Origin: Rivularia sp. MS3
GTDB lineage: Bacteria > Cyanobacteriota > Cyanobacteriia > Cyanobacteriales > Nostocaceae
Length of the DNA stretch: 64,000 bases
Reading direction: 5' to 3'
Assembly (NCBI GenBank): GCA_019192545.1
Contig: JAHCMI010000018.1
Location: forward strand, 1-64,000
The translations under genes and the position numbers were made by a program. The notes below the pieces were generated by a model. It saw nothing but the letters and a program-made list of their open reading frames with translations. It ran no database searches and was not told the origin of the DNA. This document shows, piece after piece, positions 34,480 through 45,755 of this stretch. Every line of letters starts with the position of its first letter. Positions within the stretch are counted from its first letter, which is position 1.

Positions 34480-35910
34480 TTAGACGGTATCCATTGCCTC
34501 GAACTCGAACTTGATTTCTTTCCAAAGTTCGCAAGCAGCAGCTAATTCTGGAGACCATTTTGCAGCTTCGCGGATAATTTCGTTACCTTCGCGAGCCAAG
34601 CTACGTCCTTCGTTACGTGCTTGAACGCAAGCTTCTAAAGCAACACGGTTTGCAGTCGCACCAGGAGCATTACCCCAAGGGTGACCCAAAGTACCACCAC
34701 CAAACTGGAGTACGGAATCGTCGCCGAAGATTTCTAACAGTGCAGGCATGTGCCATACGTGGATACCACCAGAAGCAACAGCCATTACACCAGGCATGGA
34801 AGCCCAATCTTGAGTAAAGTAAATACCGCGAGACTTGTCTTGCTCAACGTAGTTTTCACGCAATAGGTCAACAAAACCCATTGTGATACCGCGTTCACCT
34901 TCTAATTTACCAACCACAGTACCTGTATGAATGTGGTCACCACCAGACATTCTCAAGCACTTAGCCAATACCCGGAAGTGAATACCGTGGTTCTTTTGAC
35001 GGTCAATTACCGCGTGCATAGCTCTGTGGATGTGCAGTAACAAACCGTTGTCGCGACACCAGCGAGCCAAAGTTGTATTAGCGGTGAAACCTGCGGTGAG
35101 GTAGTCATGCATGATGATAGGCATTCCCAACTCTTTCGCATACTCAGCCCGTTGGAGCATTTGCTCGCAAGTCGGAGCGGTTACGTTGAGGTAGTGACCC
35201 TTGATTTCGCCGGTTTCTGCTTGTGCTTTGTAGATAGCGTCAGCAACGAAAGTAAAACGGTCTCTCCATCTTTGGAAAGGAGCGGAGTTGATGTTTTCAT
35301 CATCTTTTGTGAAGTCCAAACCACCGCGCAAACATTCGTATACAGCGCGTCCGTAGTTCTTAGCGGATAAACCTAACTTAGGCTTAATGGTACAACCCAA
35401 TAAAGGACGACCATACTTATTCAACTTGTCGCGCTCAACTTGAATACCGTGGGGAGGTCCTTGGAAAGTTTTTAAATAAGCAACAGGTATACGTAAATCT
35501 TCCAAACGTAGCGCACGAAGAGCTTTGAAACCAAATACGTTACCTACAATCGAAGTCAATACGTTGGTTACAGAACCTTCTTCAAACAAATCCAAAGGAT
35601 AAGCTACGTAACAAATGTACTGATTATCTTCACCGCGAACTGGCTCGATGTCGTAGCAACGACCTTTGTAACGATCTAGGTCGGTAAGCAAGTCAGTCCA
35701 TACAGTTGTCCAGGTACCTGTAGAAGATTCAGCAGCCACAGCAGCACCAGCTTCTTCTGGAGGTACTCCGGGTTGAGGAGTCATCCGGAAAGCCGCCAAA
35801 AGGTCTGTATCTTTAGGAGTGTAGTCGGGGGTGTAATAAGTTAATCTATAATCTTTTACCCCAGCTTCATACCCTGATTTAGACTGAGTTCTCGTTTGAG
35901 AGTAAGACAT
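34480..35910 (-). CDS. rbcL: RuBisCO large subunit, form IB
   Basis: 476 residues, full length. The carbamylated lysine lies in [14 protein letters not shown]. Loop 6 ([11 protein letters not shown]) and the catalytic [11 protein letters not shown] are present. The C-terminus ends [12 protein letters not shown], including the RbcX-binding EIKFEFE. It fixes CO2 onto ribulose-1,5-bisphosphate in carboxysomes. First gene of the rbcLXS operon. The start is ATG with a weak AGGATTGG-type leader. Confidence 0.99.
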   Translation of the reverse strand: MSYSQTRTQSKSGYEAGVKDYRLTYYTPDYTPKDTDLLAAFRMTPQPGVPPEEAGAAVAAESSTGTWTTVWTDLLTDLDRYKGRCYDIEPVRGEDNQYICYVAYPLDLFEEGSVTNVLTSIVGNVFGFKALRALRLEDLRIPVAYLKTFQGPPHGIQVERDKLNKYGRPLLGCTIKPKLGLSAKNYGRAVYECLRGGLDFTKDDENINSAPFQRWRDRFTFVADAIYKAQAETGEIKGHYLNVTAPTCEQMLQRAEYAKELGMPIIMHDYLTAGFTANTTLARWCRDNGLLLHIHRAMHAVIDRQKNHGIHFRVLAKCLRMSGGDHIHTGTVVGKLEGERGITMGFVDLLRENYVEQDKSRGIYFTQDWASMPGVMAVASGGIHVWHMPALLEIFGDDSVLQFGGGTLGHPWGNAPGATANRVALEACVQARNEGRSLAREGNEIIREAAKWSPELAAACELWKEIKFEFEAMDTV

Positions 35911-36666
35911 ATTTATCCAATCCTAAAAGTCAATATGAATGCTTACAAATCACGCTACAGAACAGCTATCGCTTGAATAGTCCTTTCCTGTTAAACAAAA
36001 AAGAACACCAATTTATTTCGTTAGAACTCGGTTCTGCTAAAGGATTTTCTATCCAAACAAAGGAAATATCGAAAAACCTCGATTTATTCGAGTCTCCCTT
36101 AATTGCCTATCCCTTTTTCAAACTCCAAGCGAATCAAAAAAATTTTCTTACCCGTTCCAAAATACCAGACTTAGTTGTTAATCCGTGTGAACATGATTTT
36201 CGAGTTTCAATATCGCAACAGAAGAACCTCAAGTCCTAAAACTTTTACTCCTTCAAGTCAACAAAGAAAGTGAAATCACTTCAACTTAACCAGTTGAGAT
36301 ATAGACAAGCGGTAAGCGAGAGCCTAAACTGTGCGCCACGCAATCTGTAGCCTGTTTCACAATATATCAAGAATTTGAATCGTTATTATTTGAATATTTT
36401 TAACTTTTATATTTGAATTTCTTATCACATATTATTTTAAACATTTTATTAAGAAGCCTTTACAGAATGCTCGCTATAATAGTATGCATTTTTGTGAAAG
36501 GGGAATTGGGTATTGGTTATTAGGTGATAAGGAGAACAATCAAAATTTAGTTACTTACTGCTAGCTACTGGCTACTTGCTACTCCCTAACTGATAACTGC
36601 TCGCTGTTAACTGTCAACTGATTAAGGGGAACACTGTAATTAGTTGTTACCGTAGAAATTATTGTT
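35911..36666. other. rbcL upstream region, no gene
   Basis: About 750 bases between divergent rbcL (-) and the propeller gene (+). The first 330 bases are probably the rbcL leader. An 88-codon frame (35973-36239, +) has no family resemblance and lies antisense to it. 36545-36625 is TTAACTG/TAACTGC-type repeats. Confidence 0.5.
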
Positions 36667-37749
36667 GTGGTGTTTTTTAGTCAGCGTAATAGTTTAATAA
36701 TCTGTTCTTCTTTATTGGGTTTAGTAGCACTTTCAGGATTTAGCGATCGCGTGTTGGCGCAGAAACTTCTGGACGTTAATCCGTCGGAATTAACTCCGTC
36801 TTATCCTGCTTCACCACCACCGCCACGCAGAAAACCTTTACCAGTTCAAAGACGACGCATAGAAAATAGAAAAGAAACTGATTTTCGCGTGAAAGCTTTG
36901 CAGCCAGATTATACAGGTAATCTTTGGGTGGGTTACGGACGAGGTTTAACCCGGATTAATCCCCATACTGGTGAAATTTTAGCTCGCGTTAGCCTACCGA
37001 ATCGCGCAATTAGTGCAATGGTGCAAGATAAAGTAGGACGCTTATGGGTTGGTAGTTACGCAGGTTTGAAGCGAGTAGATCCCCGTAGTAATGAAATTAC
37101 AGCCCAAAATTTATTTTTACCTTCCAAAAGAGTATTATCTTTACAAGTTGATAAACGCGGCTATGTTTGGGCGGGTACTGATAACGGTTTGGCTTTGATT
37201 AGTCCCGATGAAGGTTTAATTATGACAACCTTGAAAAAACTTCCCGGTGTCAGCGCTAATGCCATGACAATGGACGCTGAAGGTCATCTTTGGGTTGGTA
37301 CTTTGGATGGTTTGGTGCGAGTTAACACCAAAAATGCTTTTGTGATGAAGCATATCAAAGATTTACCCGGTACAACCGTTCAAACATTAGCGATTGACTC
37401 TTTGGGATTAATTTGGGCGGGCACCCCGAATAACTTATTGGTCATCAACCCAAAAAATGGTTCAATATTACGTTCTGTTACACGGTTGCGCGGAAAAAAT
37501 GTTACATCTATAAGTTTTGCTGATGATAAGAGTGTTTGGGTCGGTACAGATAACGGTTTATTAAGATTAAATCCATATACGGGAGCCGTATTAGATCGAG
37601 TTGCCGGACTTCCTTCCAGTAGAATTATTTCTATCGCTCCCGATGTTGGTAACAAATTATGGATTGGCACCAGTGAAGGTTTAGCTTGGTTAATGCCAAA
37701 AATGGAAAGAGCGAAACCGCACCTTGCTTTTACTCGCGCAGTGCAATGA
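36667..37749 (+). CDS. Exported seven-bladed beta-propeller (Reg_prop-type) protein
   Basis: 360 residues. An N-terminal signal peptide (IICSSLLGLVALSGFSDRVLAQ), a Pro/Arg-rich linker (about 45-65), then seven blades of about 40 residues. Each blade has a W(V/A/I)G motif and a GL.R(I/V)(N/D)P turn, as in two-component-regulator propeller repeats. No kinase domain is attached, so a sensing or binding role in the periplasm is inferred. The start is a GTG (GTGGTG, 36667). It resembles propeller proteins common in cyanobacteria. Confidence 0.85.
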   Translation: MVFFSQRNSLIICSSLLGLVALSGFSDRVLAQKLLDVNPSELTPSYPASPPPPRRKPLPVQRRRIENRKETDFRVKALQPDYTGNLWVGYGRGLTRINPHTGEILARVSLPNRAISAMVQDKVGRLWVGSYAGLKRVDPRSNEITAQNLFLPSKRVLSLQVDKRGYVWAGTDNGLALISPDEGLIMTTLKKLPGVSANAMTMDAEGHLWVGTLDGLVRVNTKNAFVMKHIKDLPGTTVQTLAIDSLGLIWAGTPNNLLVINPKNGSILRSVTRLRGKNVTSISFADDKSVWVGTDNGLLRLNPYTGAVLDRVAGLPSSRIISIAPDVGNKLWIGTSEGLAWLMPKMERAKPHLAFTRAVQ

Positions 37750-37754
37750 CAAGT

Positions 37755-37926
37755 TAGGAGTTAAGAGTTAGGAGTTAAGAGTTAAGAGTTATGAGTTATG
37801 AGTTATGAGTTATGAGTTATGAGTTATGAGTTAATAATTTATAATTCTGGCGTTGCTCATTCCTAACCACTAATTCCTAACTCCTCACTCCTGACTTCTA
37901 ATTCCTCACTCCTAACTCCTAACTAA
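37755..37926. repeat. Large STRR block upstream of panB
   Basis: GTTAGGA / GTTAAGA / GTTATGA heptamers (37755-37835) are followed by the opposite-strand forms CCTAACT / CTCACTC (37860-37926), which could fold into a long imperfect hairpin directly before panB. Confidence 0.85.
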
Positions 37927-37930
37927 TTAA

Positions 37931-38698
37931 ATGGCTATTACTATCCAAAAGTTAATTCAATATAAGCAGCAGCAGCGTCCGATTGTGGTGTTGACTGCTT
38001 GGGATTATCTAATCGCTCAGTTATTAGATGATAATGGGGTGGATTTAATTTTGGTTGGTGACTCGATGGCTGTGGTTTTGGGTTATCAAAATACTCTACC
38101 GATTTCTTTGGAAGAAATGATATACCATGCAAAAGCTGTAAGACGTGGAGTCAAGCAAGCTTTAATGGTAGTAGATTTACCATTTATGACTTATCAAGAA
38201 AGTGTTTCTCAAGCGATGCATTCGGCGGGAAGGGTATTAAAAGAAACCGGAGCCTCTGCTGTCAAATTAGAAGGCGGATATCCGGAAATGATAGATACCG
38301 TGTCTCGTTTGGTACGTGCTGGAATTCCGGTAATGGGACATGTTGGTTTAACGCCACAGTCGATAAATCAAATCGGTTTGCGTCAGAAAGGTAAAACGCA
38401 AGAGTCGCGAAACCGGATTTTACAAGAAGCGATCGCCTTAGAACAAGCAGGTGTTTTTTCTATAGTTTTAGAGCATATTCCCACAGATTTAGCATTAGAA
38501 ATTACTCAGAAAATTAGCATTCCTACCATTGGTATTGGTGCGGGATCTGATTGTGATGGACAAGTTTTAGTCACTTCCGATTTACTTGGACTTTCGGAAA
38601 AACAGCCACCATTCGCCAAAGTTTATACACATTTACGCGAGACAATTACTCAAGCGGTAGGGCAGTTTAGTCAGGAAGTTAGAGAAGGAAAGTTTTGA
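37931..38698 (+). CDS. panB: 3-methyl-2-oxobutanoate hydroxymethyltransferase
   Basis: 255 residues. The TIM-barrel enzyme that transfers a hydroxymethyl group from methylene-tetrahydrofolate to alpha-ketoisovalerate, the first step of pantothenate and CoA synthesis. Motifs: [30 protein letters not shown] (metal-binding Asp), AVKLEGG and [18 protein letters not shown]. Standard length. STRR heptamers run to within a few bases of the ATG. Confidence 0.96.
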   Translation: MAITIQKLIQYKQQQRPIVVLTAWDYLIAQLLDDNGVDLILVGDSMAVVLGYQNTLPISLEEMIYHAKAVRRGVKQALMVVDLPFMTYQESVSQAMHSAGRVLKETGASAVKLEGGYPEMIDTVSRLVRAGIPVMGHVGLTPQSINQIGLRQKGKTQESRNRILQEAIALEQAGVFSIVLEHIPTDLALEITQKISIPTIGIGAGSDCDGQVLVTSDLLGLSEKQPPFAKVYTHLRETITQAVGQFSQEVREGKF

Positions 38699-38699
38699 A

Positions 38700-38825
38700 C
38701 AGTTAACAGCGAACAGTTAACAGTAGCAAGTAGCAAGTAGCAAGTAATAAGTAGTTAAGAATAATAAATTACCAATTACCAATTACCAATTACCAATTAA
38801 CAATTACCTATTACCCATTAACTAT
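38700..38825. repeat. STRR block downstream of panB
   Basis: AACAGTT, AGCAAGT and ACCAATT/ACCAATTA heptamer runs, each repeated three to five times. The rest of the gap to 39121 has no gene; it includes a short CCGTAG...AAAGGCTTTTTT hairpin near 39046-39065. Confidence 0.8.
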
Positions 38826-39121
38826 TCGGTAAATACTTTTACATCAAGCGACTTTTGCAGTATTTTTCGCTTTCTGAATTTTTAATAAATAGATGAACTA
38901 GGGGCGCTATTCATGTTATTGGTGGATTATGTCTACCCTATGAGGAAAACGCTATAGGTCTCCTAACAAATCTCTCATCACGTGACCTACAGGTCGGCGG
39001 ATAATTCTCATCGGATATTAAAAATAGTAATTTGCACGCTAATGGCCGTAGTAAAGGCTTTTTTGCATTCAAGACCTACATTTTCCCCTACAACAACAAG
39101 TAAGCTTTAAAATAAGCAGTT

Positions 39122-40702
39122 ATGTCTAAGGTTCTAGTTTCCGATTCAATTGACCAAGCAGGGATTGACATCCTATCCCAAGTTGCTAGCGTTGATGTCA
39201 AGTTAGGTTTAAAACCAGAAGAATTACAGCAAATTATTGGTGAATACGATGCCCTGATGATTCGTTCTGGGACTCGCGTTACCCAAGAAGTTGTTGAAGC
39301 AGCTACAAATCTAAAAATTATCGGTCGTGCCGGTGTAGGTGTTGATAATGTAGATGTACCGGCAGCTACGCGCCGAGGAATCGTAGTAGTAAATTCCCCC
39401 GAAGGTAATACCATTGCCGCAGCCGAACATGCCTTGGCAATGATGATGGCTTTATCTCGGAATATTGCAGACGCTAATGCTTCGGTGAAAAAAGGGGAAT
39501 GGAACCGCAAAACTTTTGTTGGTGCTGAGGTTTATAAAAAAACTTTAGGTATTGTCGGTTTAGGTAAAATTGGTTCTCATGTTGCTAGCGTTGCAAAAGC
39601 AATGGGAATGAAATTACTGGCTTTTGACCCTTTTATTTCTACCGAAAGAGCCGAACAAATGGGCGTTCAGTTGGTAGATATGGATTTGTTAATCCAGCAA
39701 GCTGATTACGTGACGCTGCACATCCCTAAAACTCCAGAAACGACTCATTTAATTAACGCCGAAATGTTGGCGAAGATGAAGCCTAACGCTCGCATTATCA
39801 ATTGCGCTCGCGGCGGAATTATCGATGAAGAAGCTTTAGCCGCAGCCCTTAAGGAAGGTAAAATCAAAGGCGCAGCTTTGGACGTTTACGAGTCCGAACC
39901 TTTAGGTGAATCTCCTTTAAAAGCTTTAGGTAAAGAAGTTGTTCTCACACCGCATTTAGGAGCATCAACCGCAGAAGCCCAAGTAAACGTTGCCATTGAT
40001 GTAGCCGAACAAATCCGCGATGTGCTTTTGGGTTTGCCAGCGCGTTCTGCTGTAAATATCCCAGGACTAAATCCCAATGTTTTGGAAGAACTTAAACCCT
40101 ATATGCAGCTTGCAGAAACATTAGGTAACTTAGTAGGGCAACTTGCTGGTGGTAGAGTCGAGTTACTCAACGTCAGTTTGCAAGGTGAACTTGCAACTAA
40201 CAAAAGCCAACCTTTAGTTATTGCTTCTCTCAAAGGATTGCTTTACCAAGCTTTGCGCGAAAGAGTAAATTATGTAAATGCCAACATTGAAGCTAAAGAA
40301 AGAGGAATTCGCGTTATTGAGACGCGGGATGATTCTGTTAAGGATTATGCCGGTTCGCTGCATTTAGAAGCTACGGGTAACTTGGGAACTCATGCTGTCA
40401 CCGGTGCTTTGTTGGGTGATGGAGAAATTCGGATTACTAACCTTGATAGTTTTCCTATCAACGTACCACCAAATCGTTATATGCTATTTACCGTACACCG
40501 CGATATGCCCGGAATTATCGGTAAAATCGGTTCCTTACTCGGCAGTTTTAACGTTAATATCGCCAGTATGCAGGTAGGACGTAAGATTGTTCGGGGTGAT
40601 GCAGTAATGGTTATAAGTATAGATGACCCATTACCAGACGGAATTTTGAAAGAGATTACCAAAGTACCTGGTATTCGAGATGCATATACGGTAACACTTT
40701 AA
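39122..40702 (+). CDS. serA: D-3-phosphoglycerate dehydrogenase
   Basis: 526 residues. Oxidises 3-phosphoglycerate with NAD in the first step of serine synthesis. Substrate domain at the N-terminus, Rossmann NAD-binding GLGKIGSHVASVAKAMGM (about 146-163), catalytic ARGGIIDEEAL and HLGAST region, then an intervening domain and C-terminal ACT domain (VHRDMPGIIGKIGSLLGSF), the long (type I) form. The ATG is in a GCAGTTATG context without strong SD. Its product precursor comes from CO2 fixation, but there is no operon link to rbc. Confidence 0.96.
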   Translation: MSKVLVSDSIDQAGIDILSQVASVDVKLGLKPEELQQIIGEYDALMIRSGTRVTQEVVEAATNLKIIGRAGVGVDNVDVPAATRRGIVVVNSPEGNTIAAAEHALAMMMALSRNIADANASVKKGEWNRKTFVGAEVYKKTLGIVGLGKIGSHVASVAKAMGMKLLAFDPFISTERAEQMGVQLVDMDLLIQQADYVTLHIPKTPETTHLINAEMLAKMKPNARIINCARGGIIDEEALAAALKEGKIKGAALDVYESEPLGESPLKALGKEVVLTPHLGASTAEAQVNVAIDVAEQIRDVLLGLPARSAVNIPGLNPNVLEELKPYMQLAETLGNLVGQLAGGRVELLNVSLQGELATNKSQPLVIASLKGLLYQALRERVNYVNANIEAKERGIRVIETRDDSVKDYAGSLHLEATGNLGTHAVTGALLGDGEIRITNLDSFPINVPPNRYMLFTVHRDMPGIIGKIGSLLGSFNVNIASMQVGRKIVRGDAVMVISIDDPLPDGILKEITKVPGIRDAYTVTL

Positions 40703-40705
40703 TCA

Positions 40706-40920
40706 ATTTTGGATTTTAGATTTTGGATTTTGGATTATTGCTATTAGTAAGTTGATTGCCTATATCGCTAGTTATTAATAGCAGTTAAGAATCGCCTTCG
40801 GGCTTTCTCCTACAATCTAAAATCTAAAATCTGTCTTGCAAAGTTTGGTACGAAGAACATCTGTGCGCCAACTTTTGTCTTCGACACGCTACGCGAACGC
40901 AAAATCTAAAATCTAAAATC
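40706..40920. repeat. Heptamer repeats in inverted arrangement before prmA
   Basis: GATTTTG/GGATTTT units at 40712-40738 and the complementary AAAATCT units at 40815-40833 and 40899-40921. The last run directly abuts the prmA ATG. Confidence 0.75.
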
Positions 40921-40922
40921 TG

Positions 40923-41843
40923 ATGGCAAAAACTTGGTGGGAATTACAAATTTTATGTTCTCCAGAAATTGAAGATTCTGTATATTGGCGACTGGAGGAA
41001 TTTGGCTGTCGGGGAACTGCCAGTCAAAAAAAAGGTAATGTTGTTTCAGTTCAAGCTTATTTACCTCAATTTCAAGCGCATTTACTCGATTTGGCTGCTC
41101 TATCCCTGTGGCTGCGTCAAGATGCACTTTGCTTTGAAACTTCTTTACCTTCCTTGCAATGGAAGCTAATTGATGAAGAAGACTGGTCGAGTAGCTGGAA
41201 ACAACACTGGGAACCGCAAGAAATAGGCGATCGCTTTCTAATCAATCCTTCTTGGATAGCCGTTCCGGAAAACACAGAACGGTTGATTCTTCAGCTAGAT
41301 CCCGGTTCAGCTTTTGGTACGGGCGCTCATGCAACAACCCAACTTTGTTTGGAGTCCTTAGAAATGCGTTTTAGTGGTATACCAGAATCTTTCGTCAATT
41401 CCGCAGAGGAAAAACATGACGTGGTAATTGCTGATATTGGTTGCGGTTCCGGTATTCTTTCTATCGGAGCTTTATTGTTAGGAGCAGAAAAATCCTACGC
41501 AGTTGACGTTGATTCTTTAGCAGTAAGGTCAACCATAGAAAACCGCGAAATCAATGGCTTTCCCCCAGAGCGGTTAATTGTAGGGCAAGGAAGCGTGGAA
41601 GCAGTACAAAAAATGCTTACTCAACCGGTAGATGGTATAGTTTGCAACATATTGGCGGAAATTATTATGGAAATACTTCCTGCCATGAGCGAAATTGTTA
41701 AACCTAGCACCTGGGGTATTTTTAGCGGTATTTTATTAGAACAATCCAACGCTGTCACAGATGTTTTAGAAAAGAATGGCTGGATGGTTGCGACTTTGTG
41801 GAAGCGCAAAGAATGGTGTTGTCTGAATGTCAGGAGACAGTAA
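40923..41843 (+). CDS. prmA: Ribosomal protein L11 methyltransferase
   Basis: 306 residues. Trimethylates ribosomal protein L11 using S-adenosylmethionine. N-terminal substrate domain with WSSSWKQHW, linker [20 protein letters not shown]-binding motif [21 protein letters not shown], and the NILAEII motif (C-N-I-L-A). Standard length and order. It follows serA by 220 bases of repeat, so joint transcription is possible. Confidence 0.95.
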   Translation: MAKTWWELQILCSPEIEDSVYWRLEEFGCRGTASQKKGNVVSVQAYLPQFQAHLLDLAALSLWLRQDALCFETSLPSLQWKLIDEEDWSSSWKQHWEPQEIGDRFLINPSWIAVPENTERLILQLDPGSAFGTGAHATTQLCLESLEMRFSGIPESFVNSAEEKHDVVIADIGCGSGILSIGALLLGAEKSYAVDVDSLAVRSTIENREINGFPPERLIVGQGSVEAVQKMLTQPVDGIVCNILAEIIMEILPAMSEIVKPSTWGIFSGILLEQSNAVTDVLEKNGWMVATLWKRKEWCCLNVRRQ

Positions 41844-41994
41844 TTAGTAATCAGTGAACAGTGAACAGTGAACAGTGAACAGTTGCGAGTAAATAAATTA
41901 ATAAATGATTCTTGTAGGTGTGTTACGGCTCGACATCATACCTCACCCTGCCTTCCGGGCACCCCTCTGCTTATAAAATTGAGGGGGAAGAAGT

Positions 41995-42126
41995 GTAGTG
42001 GTTTGTCCTATTAATAATGACGGGTAAGGGCAGGGAGGGGGAGAGGGGGAGAGTGGGGGAGTGGGGGAAGAAAATATTTTTTATATTTACGATATGCCCA
42101 TCAAAACTAACGGGACAGACCAGTAG
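41995..42126. mobile_element. G-rich MITE-like element (family D), copy 2
   Basis: Ends GTAGTGGTTTGTCC and the imperfect mirror GGGACAGACCAGTAG. Inside, 42037-42067 repeats the four runs of five G found at 8761-8791, with identical spacers. It is followed by a GAAAATATTTTTTATATTTACG tract also seen at 52155-52180. No ORF. Confidence 0.65.
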
Positions 42127-42135
42127 ATTTAACAG

Positions 42136-42726
42136 TTAAAGCTTATATAACCGAACTACCATCGGCTGATTGCGTTTTTGCCCAGAAGAAAGATTATTAG
42201 CTGAAGGGTTTGGATTTTTGTGGGAAATAATTATTTTATTTTTCAAACCAAGATGACGTAAATAACCGGCTACTTCCTCACCACGCTGTTTTCCTATTTT
42301 TTTGCTAAATTCGGATTCGCCAAAATTAGCATAAATTCGGATACCAACTGTTTGAGAGTCAAATTCTTTGACTTTCTCTTTTAATTTATTTAGTTTTTCT
42401 ACTCCTTGATTAGTGATTCTATTAGAATCAAACAAAAATTGGATTTCTGCCTGTATCGGATTTGCAATTAATTCTTCTGCCGTTTTTAACCTTTTAGGTG
42501 TAGCAGTAGGAGTAGGATTAGGTGTGGTAATACTATTTGCTGTGGATTCCGATGTGTTATTTTTATCTAACTTGGAAATACTTTTAACATCTTCAGCGTA
42601 AGTATATTCAATCTTAGAATCCGGTGCAAACCCAATTCGATAAGCCGACCAAATACCAGCGATGCTTAAGCCGAAGGTAACTAATAGAACAGAAATCAAT
42701 CCAACCGGACTTTCATGCTTATTCAT
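42136..42726 (-). CDS. OmpA-like domain protein with N-terminal membrane anchor
   Basis: About 196 residues from the chosen ATG (MNKHESPVGLISVLLVTFGL); an ATG eight codons upstream (42750) is possible. One transmembrane helix (about 8-28), a Thr/Pro/Asn-rich linker, then an OmpA C-terminal-type domain with IQAEIQFLFDSNRITNQG, KKIGKQRGEEVAGYLRHLGL and NQPMVVRLY, which normally binds peptidoglycan. The usual core TD and NxxLSxxRA motifs are degenerate, so binding may be weak. Monocistronic, minus strand. Confidence 0.8.
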   Translation of the reverse strand: MNKHESPVGLISVLLVTFGLSIAGIWSAYRIGFAPDSKIEYTYAEDVKSISKLDKNNTSESTANSITTPNPTPTATPKRLKTAEELIANPIQAEIQFLFDSNRITNQGVEKLNKLKEKVKEFDSQTVGIRIYANFGESEFSKKIGKQRGEEVAGYLRHLGLKNKIIISHKNPNPSANNLSSGQKRNQPMVVRLYKL

Positions 42727-42750
42727 AAGATATCTGAAGCGGCATATCAT

Positions 42751-43119
42751 CCGACTATTTTAAACTTAACTTTTTTTACAATATATCTGAGTATTTTTCA
42801 GTAAAGAGCATTACTTGTTGTTAATAAAATATTAATTGTTTTTTCTTTGGTTTCTAGTACTTCACCACATAAGTTTTTAAGGGTTAATCATCGTTCGTAG
42901 TTGAGCTTACAGCGCCAAATATGTGGCAGATGAAGATAGTGCTACTACTAACCTTTTACCCATTAAAACTAATGAAAAGAACTACTGGTATTCCACCACA
43001 TAAGTTATGAGGGGCTAATCCCCTCATAATCAATGATTATTGGCGATCTCCGTAACTTCGGGAGACGCAGCATTGCGCTACGTCTCTACAATTCCTCGAC
43101 ATTAATGAAGAAGAATACT
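42751..43119. other. Intergenic with dispersed repeats
   Basis: No gene. Two direct copies of CCACCACATAAGTT(T/A)T... lie at about 42861 and 42993. The stretch 42891-42930 (TCGTTCGTAGTTG...GCGCCAAATATGTGGCA) is an uninterrupted copy of the repeat that is split by a MITE at 51954-52082. Confidence 0.6.
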
Positions 43120-43437
43120 TTACATAAATGCTTGTAAATGCTGAACTAATTGCGGTGCTTGCATTACGCCTTCAATTTTATCCACTGGCTTCCCTTGCTT
43201 GAACAATACCAAAGTAGGGAGAGCGTAGATTTCATATTGACTTGCTAGCGCGGGATATTTTTCGGTATCAATTTTAACGATTCTTAATTTTCCTTGGAGT
43301 TGTGAATTCACTCGATCCAAAATCGGTGCCATCATCTGGCAAGGTCCGCACCAGTCAGCGTAAAAATCAACTAGCACTGGTACATCGGAACCAGATAACA
43401 TCTCTTCAAAGCTGTTGAATTCCTTTTTGGTAGCCAT
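43120..43437 (-). CDS. trxA: Thioredoxin
   Basis: About 105 residues, with active site WCGPCQM, VDFYADWCGPC, KIDTEKYPALASQYEIYALPTLVLFKQG (cis-Pro in the IYALPT turn) and the closing helix LVQHLQAFM. A disulfide reductase of the cytoplasm. The ATG at 43437 (MATKKEFNSF) fits family length better than the TTG eight codons upstream. Divergent from fabG with 136 bases between. Confidence 0.95.
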   Translation of the reverse strand: MATKKEFNSFEEMLSGSDVPVLVDFYADWCGPCQMMAPILDRVNSQLQGKLRIVKIDTEKYPALASQYEIYALPTLVLFKQGKPVDKIEGVMQAPQLVQHLQAFM

Positions 43438-43564
43438 ATAACGAAGTCCGTTTTTTTCCAATAAGTTTTATATTAGTGCCTACGACAAAATAGTCGTAAA
43501 TCCCAGGTACGAATCAGCCTATTATATTTAGCGGGGTTGAATGATGAAATTATATTGAGGATGA

Positions 43565-44338
<774 letters not shown>

Positions 44339-44385
44339 ATCAGCGAGCAGTGAGCAGTGAGCAGCGAGCAGCGAGCAGTTATTAG
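44339..44385. repeat. AGCAGTG/AGCAGCG heptamer array
   Basis: Six or so units directly follow the fabG stop. Same class as the AACAGTG array at 41850-41884 after prmA. Confidence 0.85.
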
Positions 44386-44481
44386 TAATCATTGATTCTT
44401 TTAAAAGTACGGTTGATAATCCAGAAGAATTAGAGCCGGTAACTGGTAACTGACGATCCACACCCTCCGGGTGAATAACTG

Positions 44482-45489
44482 CTAGCTGTTTGCTGATTTT
44501 CGGCTAAAATAAATGATTAAAATCACGAATAAAGCTATTCCAGTCAAATATTTAATGGGGTTAGGAACATTCGGATTAGGAGAGAAAAATCCTTCAATTA
44601 AACCTGCAACAACTAACATCGGTACAATACCAAAGACCAATTTTATCGCTTGAGAACCATAAATTTTTATTGCATCTAGATGACAATATTGTCCCGGAAA
44701 CAATATTGCTTTACTAATTAATAATCCTGCACTTCCAGCAAGAATAATCGCAGGTAATTCTAAGGAGCCATGTGGAAAAATAAACGCCCAAAAAGGATAA
44801 GCCAAATTGTTTTGACTAACTAAATTTGCTACTGCGCCAATAAGTAGACCATTAAATACCATTACATAAATTGTGAATACTCCGGCAGTAATTCCTCCGG
44901 CAACCGCACTAAAACAAACTTTTAAATTATGATTAATTGTAATTCCGGAACATATTAAAGGTTCAATACCTACAACCGAATCCATCCATAATTTACCATC
45001 GTCACGAACTTTGGAAATTATTCTTGATGGTAATATTAATGAGATGAAATTAGGGTCTTGCCAAATATACAACCAAGCGGCTAATATTCCCAAAATAAAT
45101 AAAGCAGTAGCCACCGCAATATAAGGAAAAGTTTGTTGTACTGTTGCAGGTAGTCCCCAACTGTAGAATTTTACGGCTCTCAAGTATTTTTTTTGTCGCG
45201 CACCTTGATTAACTTGTTTATAAGCACGAGCTTTCAAAGCTTGTAAATTTTGTATCAAATGACGATTTAAGTTGTGAGCGCGAGCAGATGTTAAATCTCC
45301 GACTATTAAATGGTAGAGATTTGATAATTCTTTAACTTCTGTTGTTCTAAGAGACTTTAAACCTTTTTTTTCTATTTGATTCAACAAGGAGTCCAAGCGT
45401 TGCCAATTTAGTTCTCGTCTTGCAATCCAACGTTGAATATCCATATCCCGAATTAGTGATTTATTCCAATTTGTATTTGGGCGAAGCAC
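44482..45489 (-). CDS. SpoIIM-family (DUF95) integral membrane protein
   Basis: 335 residues. The N-terminal about 100 residues are soluble and helical (DIQRWIARRELNWQRLDSLL); then about six membrane helices including GGITAGVFTIYVMVFNGLLIGAV and FPHGSLELPAIILAGSAGL, the signature of the stage II sporulation protein M superfamily. In non-sporulating bacteria its role is unknown; it often neighbours RDD-domain proteins. The C-terminus is short and basic. Confidence 0.88.
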   Translation of the reverse strand: MLRPNTNWNKSLIRDMDIQRWIARRELNWQRLDSLLNQIEKKGLKSLRTTEVKELSNLYHLIVGDLTSARAHNLNRHLIQNLQALKARAYKQVNQGARQKKYLRAVKFYSWGLPATVQQTFPYIAVATALFILGILAAWLYIWQDPNFISLILPSRIISKVRDDGKLWMDSVVGIEPLICSGITINHNLKVCFSAVAGGITAGVFTIYVMVFNGLLIGAVANLVSQNNLAYPFWAFIFPHGSLELPAIILAGSAGLLISKAILFPGQYCHLDAIKIYGSQAIKLVFGIVPMLVVAGLIEGFFSPNPNVPNPIKYLTGIALFVILIIYFSRKSANS

Positions 45490-45755
45490 TATACATTGAG
45501 TATGTCTATTTCTAGATTATCTTTTACAGAACTAATCAATCAACCACAAAATACGTGCATCATATAAAAAAACTACGCTAAATTGCCTTCATTTTATAAA
45601 AATACAGCTACACAAACAAAGCTCTATCTGAAGCTAAGCTAAATTTACGCTATTTTTTTAAGAACGATTAATAAAGTAAAAGTAAGAAGTAAGAAGTAAG
45701 ATTTTTTAGGCTTTTCCAGTATTTTTAATGGTTGCCTTATTTACGCCGACTTGTA

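Noticed and set aside
35973-36239. 88-codon frame on the plus strand upstream of rbcL
   Set aside because: Lies antisense in the expected rbcL leader, has no family resemblance, no SD, and an irregular composition.
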